Shown here piece after piece: positions 22,412 to 22,964 of a stretch of 22,964 bases of DNA. A program made the position numbers and the translations under genes. The stretch comes from Candidatus Omnitrophota bacterium (GTDB taxonomy: Bacteria; Ratteibacteria; UBA8468; MWAK01), in assembly GCA_018829455.1 (NCBI GenBank), contig JAHJUB010000109.1, positions 1 through 22,964 on the forward strand, read 5' to 3'. The stretch's first letter is position 1; every line of letters begins with the position of its first letter. The notes under the pieces are model-generated. The model saw only the letters and a program-made list of their open reading frames with translations. It was not told the DNA's origin and did no database searches.

Positions 22412-22436
22412 TGTAGCGGTCGGATTCATCCGACGC
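22412..22436. repeat. Composite-palindrome half-unit, copy D2
   Basis: TGTAGCGG followed by hairpin TCGGATTCATCCGA and CGC. It has the same TGTAGCGG lead and six-base-stem, two-base-loop hairpin as the copies in the hydrogenase operon. Confidence 0.75.
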
Positions 22437-22451
22437 ATTGTATGTCAGGCG

Positions 22452-22477
22452 TCCGCCTTCGCTGAAGCTTCGGCGGA
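22452..22477. repeat. TCCGCC...GAAGCTTC...GGCGGA palindrome
   Basis: TCCGCC and GGCGGA arms around a central GAAGCTTC. I recall this string as a common dispersed repeat in candidate-phylum genomes. Confidence 0.65.
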
Positions 22478-22545
22478 TAAATCTCGCCTGTCGATTTCGT
22501 AGCAGGGTGTCATTCCCGCGTGTATTAGGTGGGGGTGTACGTAGT

Positions 22546-22564
22546 GCGACCCTTTCAGGGTCGC
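22546..22564. repeat. Perfect hairpin GCGACCCT-TTC-AGGGTCGC
   Basis: Eight-base perfect stem with a three-base loop. No T run follows on either strand, so it does not look like an intrinsic terminator. Confidence 0.7.
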
Positions 22565-22568
22565 TAAT

Positions 22569-22604
22569 GTGTCATTGCGAGACGTACTCCGCCGCGGCAA
22601 TCTC
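22569..22604. repeat. CATTGCGAG...GCAATCTC dispersed repeat
   Basis: GTCATTGCGAGACGTACTCC followed by GCCGCGGCAATCTC. The ATTGC and GCAAT ends pair. This belongs to the widespread CATTGCGAG/GCAATCTC class of intergenic palindromes seen in many bacteria. Confidence 0.7.
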
Positions 22605-22668
22605 AGCCCAGAAAAGAATTCCCTGTGAGGAAGGTTGACCTCCTCCCCAAAACTATATTACTTCCCGG

Positions 22669-22964
22669 CTAATCGGTTAAAAGGTTGGTGGTAATTTTTA
22701 TCAGGACATCTTTATCTTTCGGGTCGCTTACCGCAATTAAAAGGGATAATGCAGTTAAGGCGTTGTCGTTTATCTTCTTTTCTCCGGATGCCCGGTACAG
22801 ATAATTATTTCTATCTAAAAAATAAACGAATAAAAAAGAGGCGGTCCGTTTATTCCCGTCAATGAAAGGGTGGTCTTTAATAATAAAATACAGCAGATGT
22901 GCGGCTTTTTCTTCAAGCGAAGGATACAACTCCTTGCCGGCAAATGTTTGATAAATATTTCCTA
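22669..22964 (-). CDS. Fic/DOC-family protein, C-terminal part (truncated by window edge)
   Basis: The frame runs off the right edge, so this is a partial gene; a TTG at 22929 is not the start because the upstream codons continue the family sequence (GNIYQTFAGKELYPSLEEKAAHLLYF). The Fic catalytic motif is intact: HPFIDGNKRTA (HPFxxGNxR), giving a possible AMPylation or related nucleotide-transfer activity. The N-terminal domain is outside the window; RhuM/virulence-protein or DOC-toxin types are both possible. It sits beyond a dense repeat region, as toxin-antitoxin or mobile accessory genes often do. No partner is visible. Confidence 0.88.
   Translation of the reverse strand, partial: GNIYQTFAGKELYPSLEEKAAHLLYFIIKDHPFIDGNKRTASFLFVYFLDRNNYLYRASGEKKINDNALTALSLLIAVSDPKDKDVLIKITTNLLTD

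Larger units (their letters stand above)
22136..22668. other. Gene-free, repeat-rich region
   Basis: About 530 bases without a credible gene. The short open frames seen here are low-complexity translations of repeats. It contains at least six palindromic elements from different families, back to back, listed separately. The region separates the corrinoid-activation operon from the Fic/DOC gene and probably contains the promoter of the former at its left end. Confidence 0.8.

Noticed and set aside
22669..22929. Complete small gene starting at TTG 22929
   Set aside because: The codons upstream of the TTG continue the Fic/DOC family sequence to the window edge, so the true start is outside.

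Overview
The window reads as chromosomal DNA of an uncultivated, strictly anaerobic bacterium. Bacterial housekeeping genes (L28, RecJ, dCMP deaminase), good sigma70-type promoters and Shine-Dalgarno sites at several genes support a bacterium. CooC, a RACo-type corrinoid activator and DUF3786 point to a Wood-Ljungdahl or other corrinoid/CO-dehydrogenase physiology. The membrane pyrophosphatase and Mrp-type hydrogenase point to chemiosmotic economy, probably with Na+. I cannot place the phylum from sequence alone.

Layout. 1-250: the last codons of an ISL3-type transposase, then a short repetitive stretch. 251-2669 (+): dCMP deaminase, a glutaredoxin-like protein and recJ, tightly overlapped. 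recJ is split by one in-frame TAA. 2674-4971 (-): hppA then rpmB, behind a near-consensus promoter at 5010-5039. 5125-17650 (-): one long hydrogenase operon of 17 genes behind a near-perfect promoter (TTGACA, 18 nt, TATAAT) at 17694-17723. In transcription order it encodes a HycI-type maturation protease, a HydB-like Fe-S protein, a HydG-like FAD/NAD(P)-binding protein, a four-cluster ferredoxin, NuoH-, NuoB-, NuoC- and NuoD-like hydrogenase core subunits, a NuoL-like subunit, a DUF4040 (MbhD/E-like) protein, MrpB, C, D, E, F and G, and a HycF-like ferredoxin. 17720-22135 (-): CooC, a BioD/DRTGG protein, RACo and DUF3786, forming a metallocentre/corrinoid maturation operon. 22136-22668: gene-free and packed with unrelated palindromic repeats. 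22669-22964 (-): the C-terminal part of a Fic/DOC protein running off the window.

How the genes may work together. The large subunit keeps both CxxC pairs for the NiFe site and a HycE-like C-terminal tail after a CTER motif, which fits processing by the protease encoded first in the operon. The core resembles group 4 (Mbh/Ech/Hyc) hydrogenases. The membrane arm carries a complete Mrp-like set with two antiporter-type subunits. The unusual part is a sulfhydrogenase-like HydB/HydG pair plus a polyferredoxin at the front of the operon, which suggests an NAD(P)H- and ferredoxin-linked, ion-pumping hydrogenase. The K+-dependent-type pyrophosphatase next door may share the same ion circuit.

Three composite palindromes of one repeat family sit between the hydrogenase core genes, and more copies lie at 22350-22436. 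Their stem arms differ in sequence but stay complementary. This family, the diaphorase-hydrogenase-Mrp combination and the interrupted recJ are the main points for a second look.
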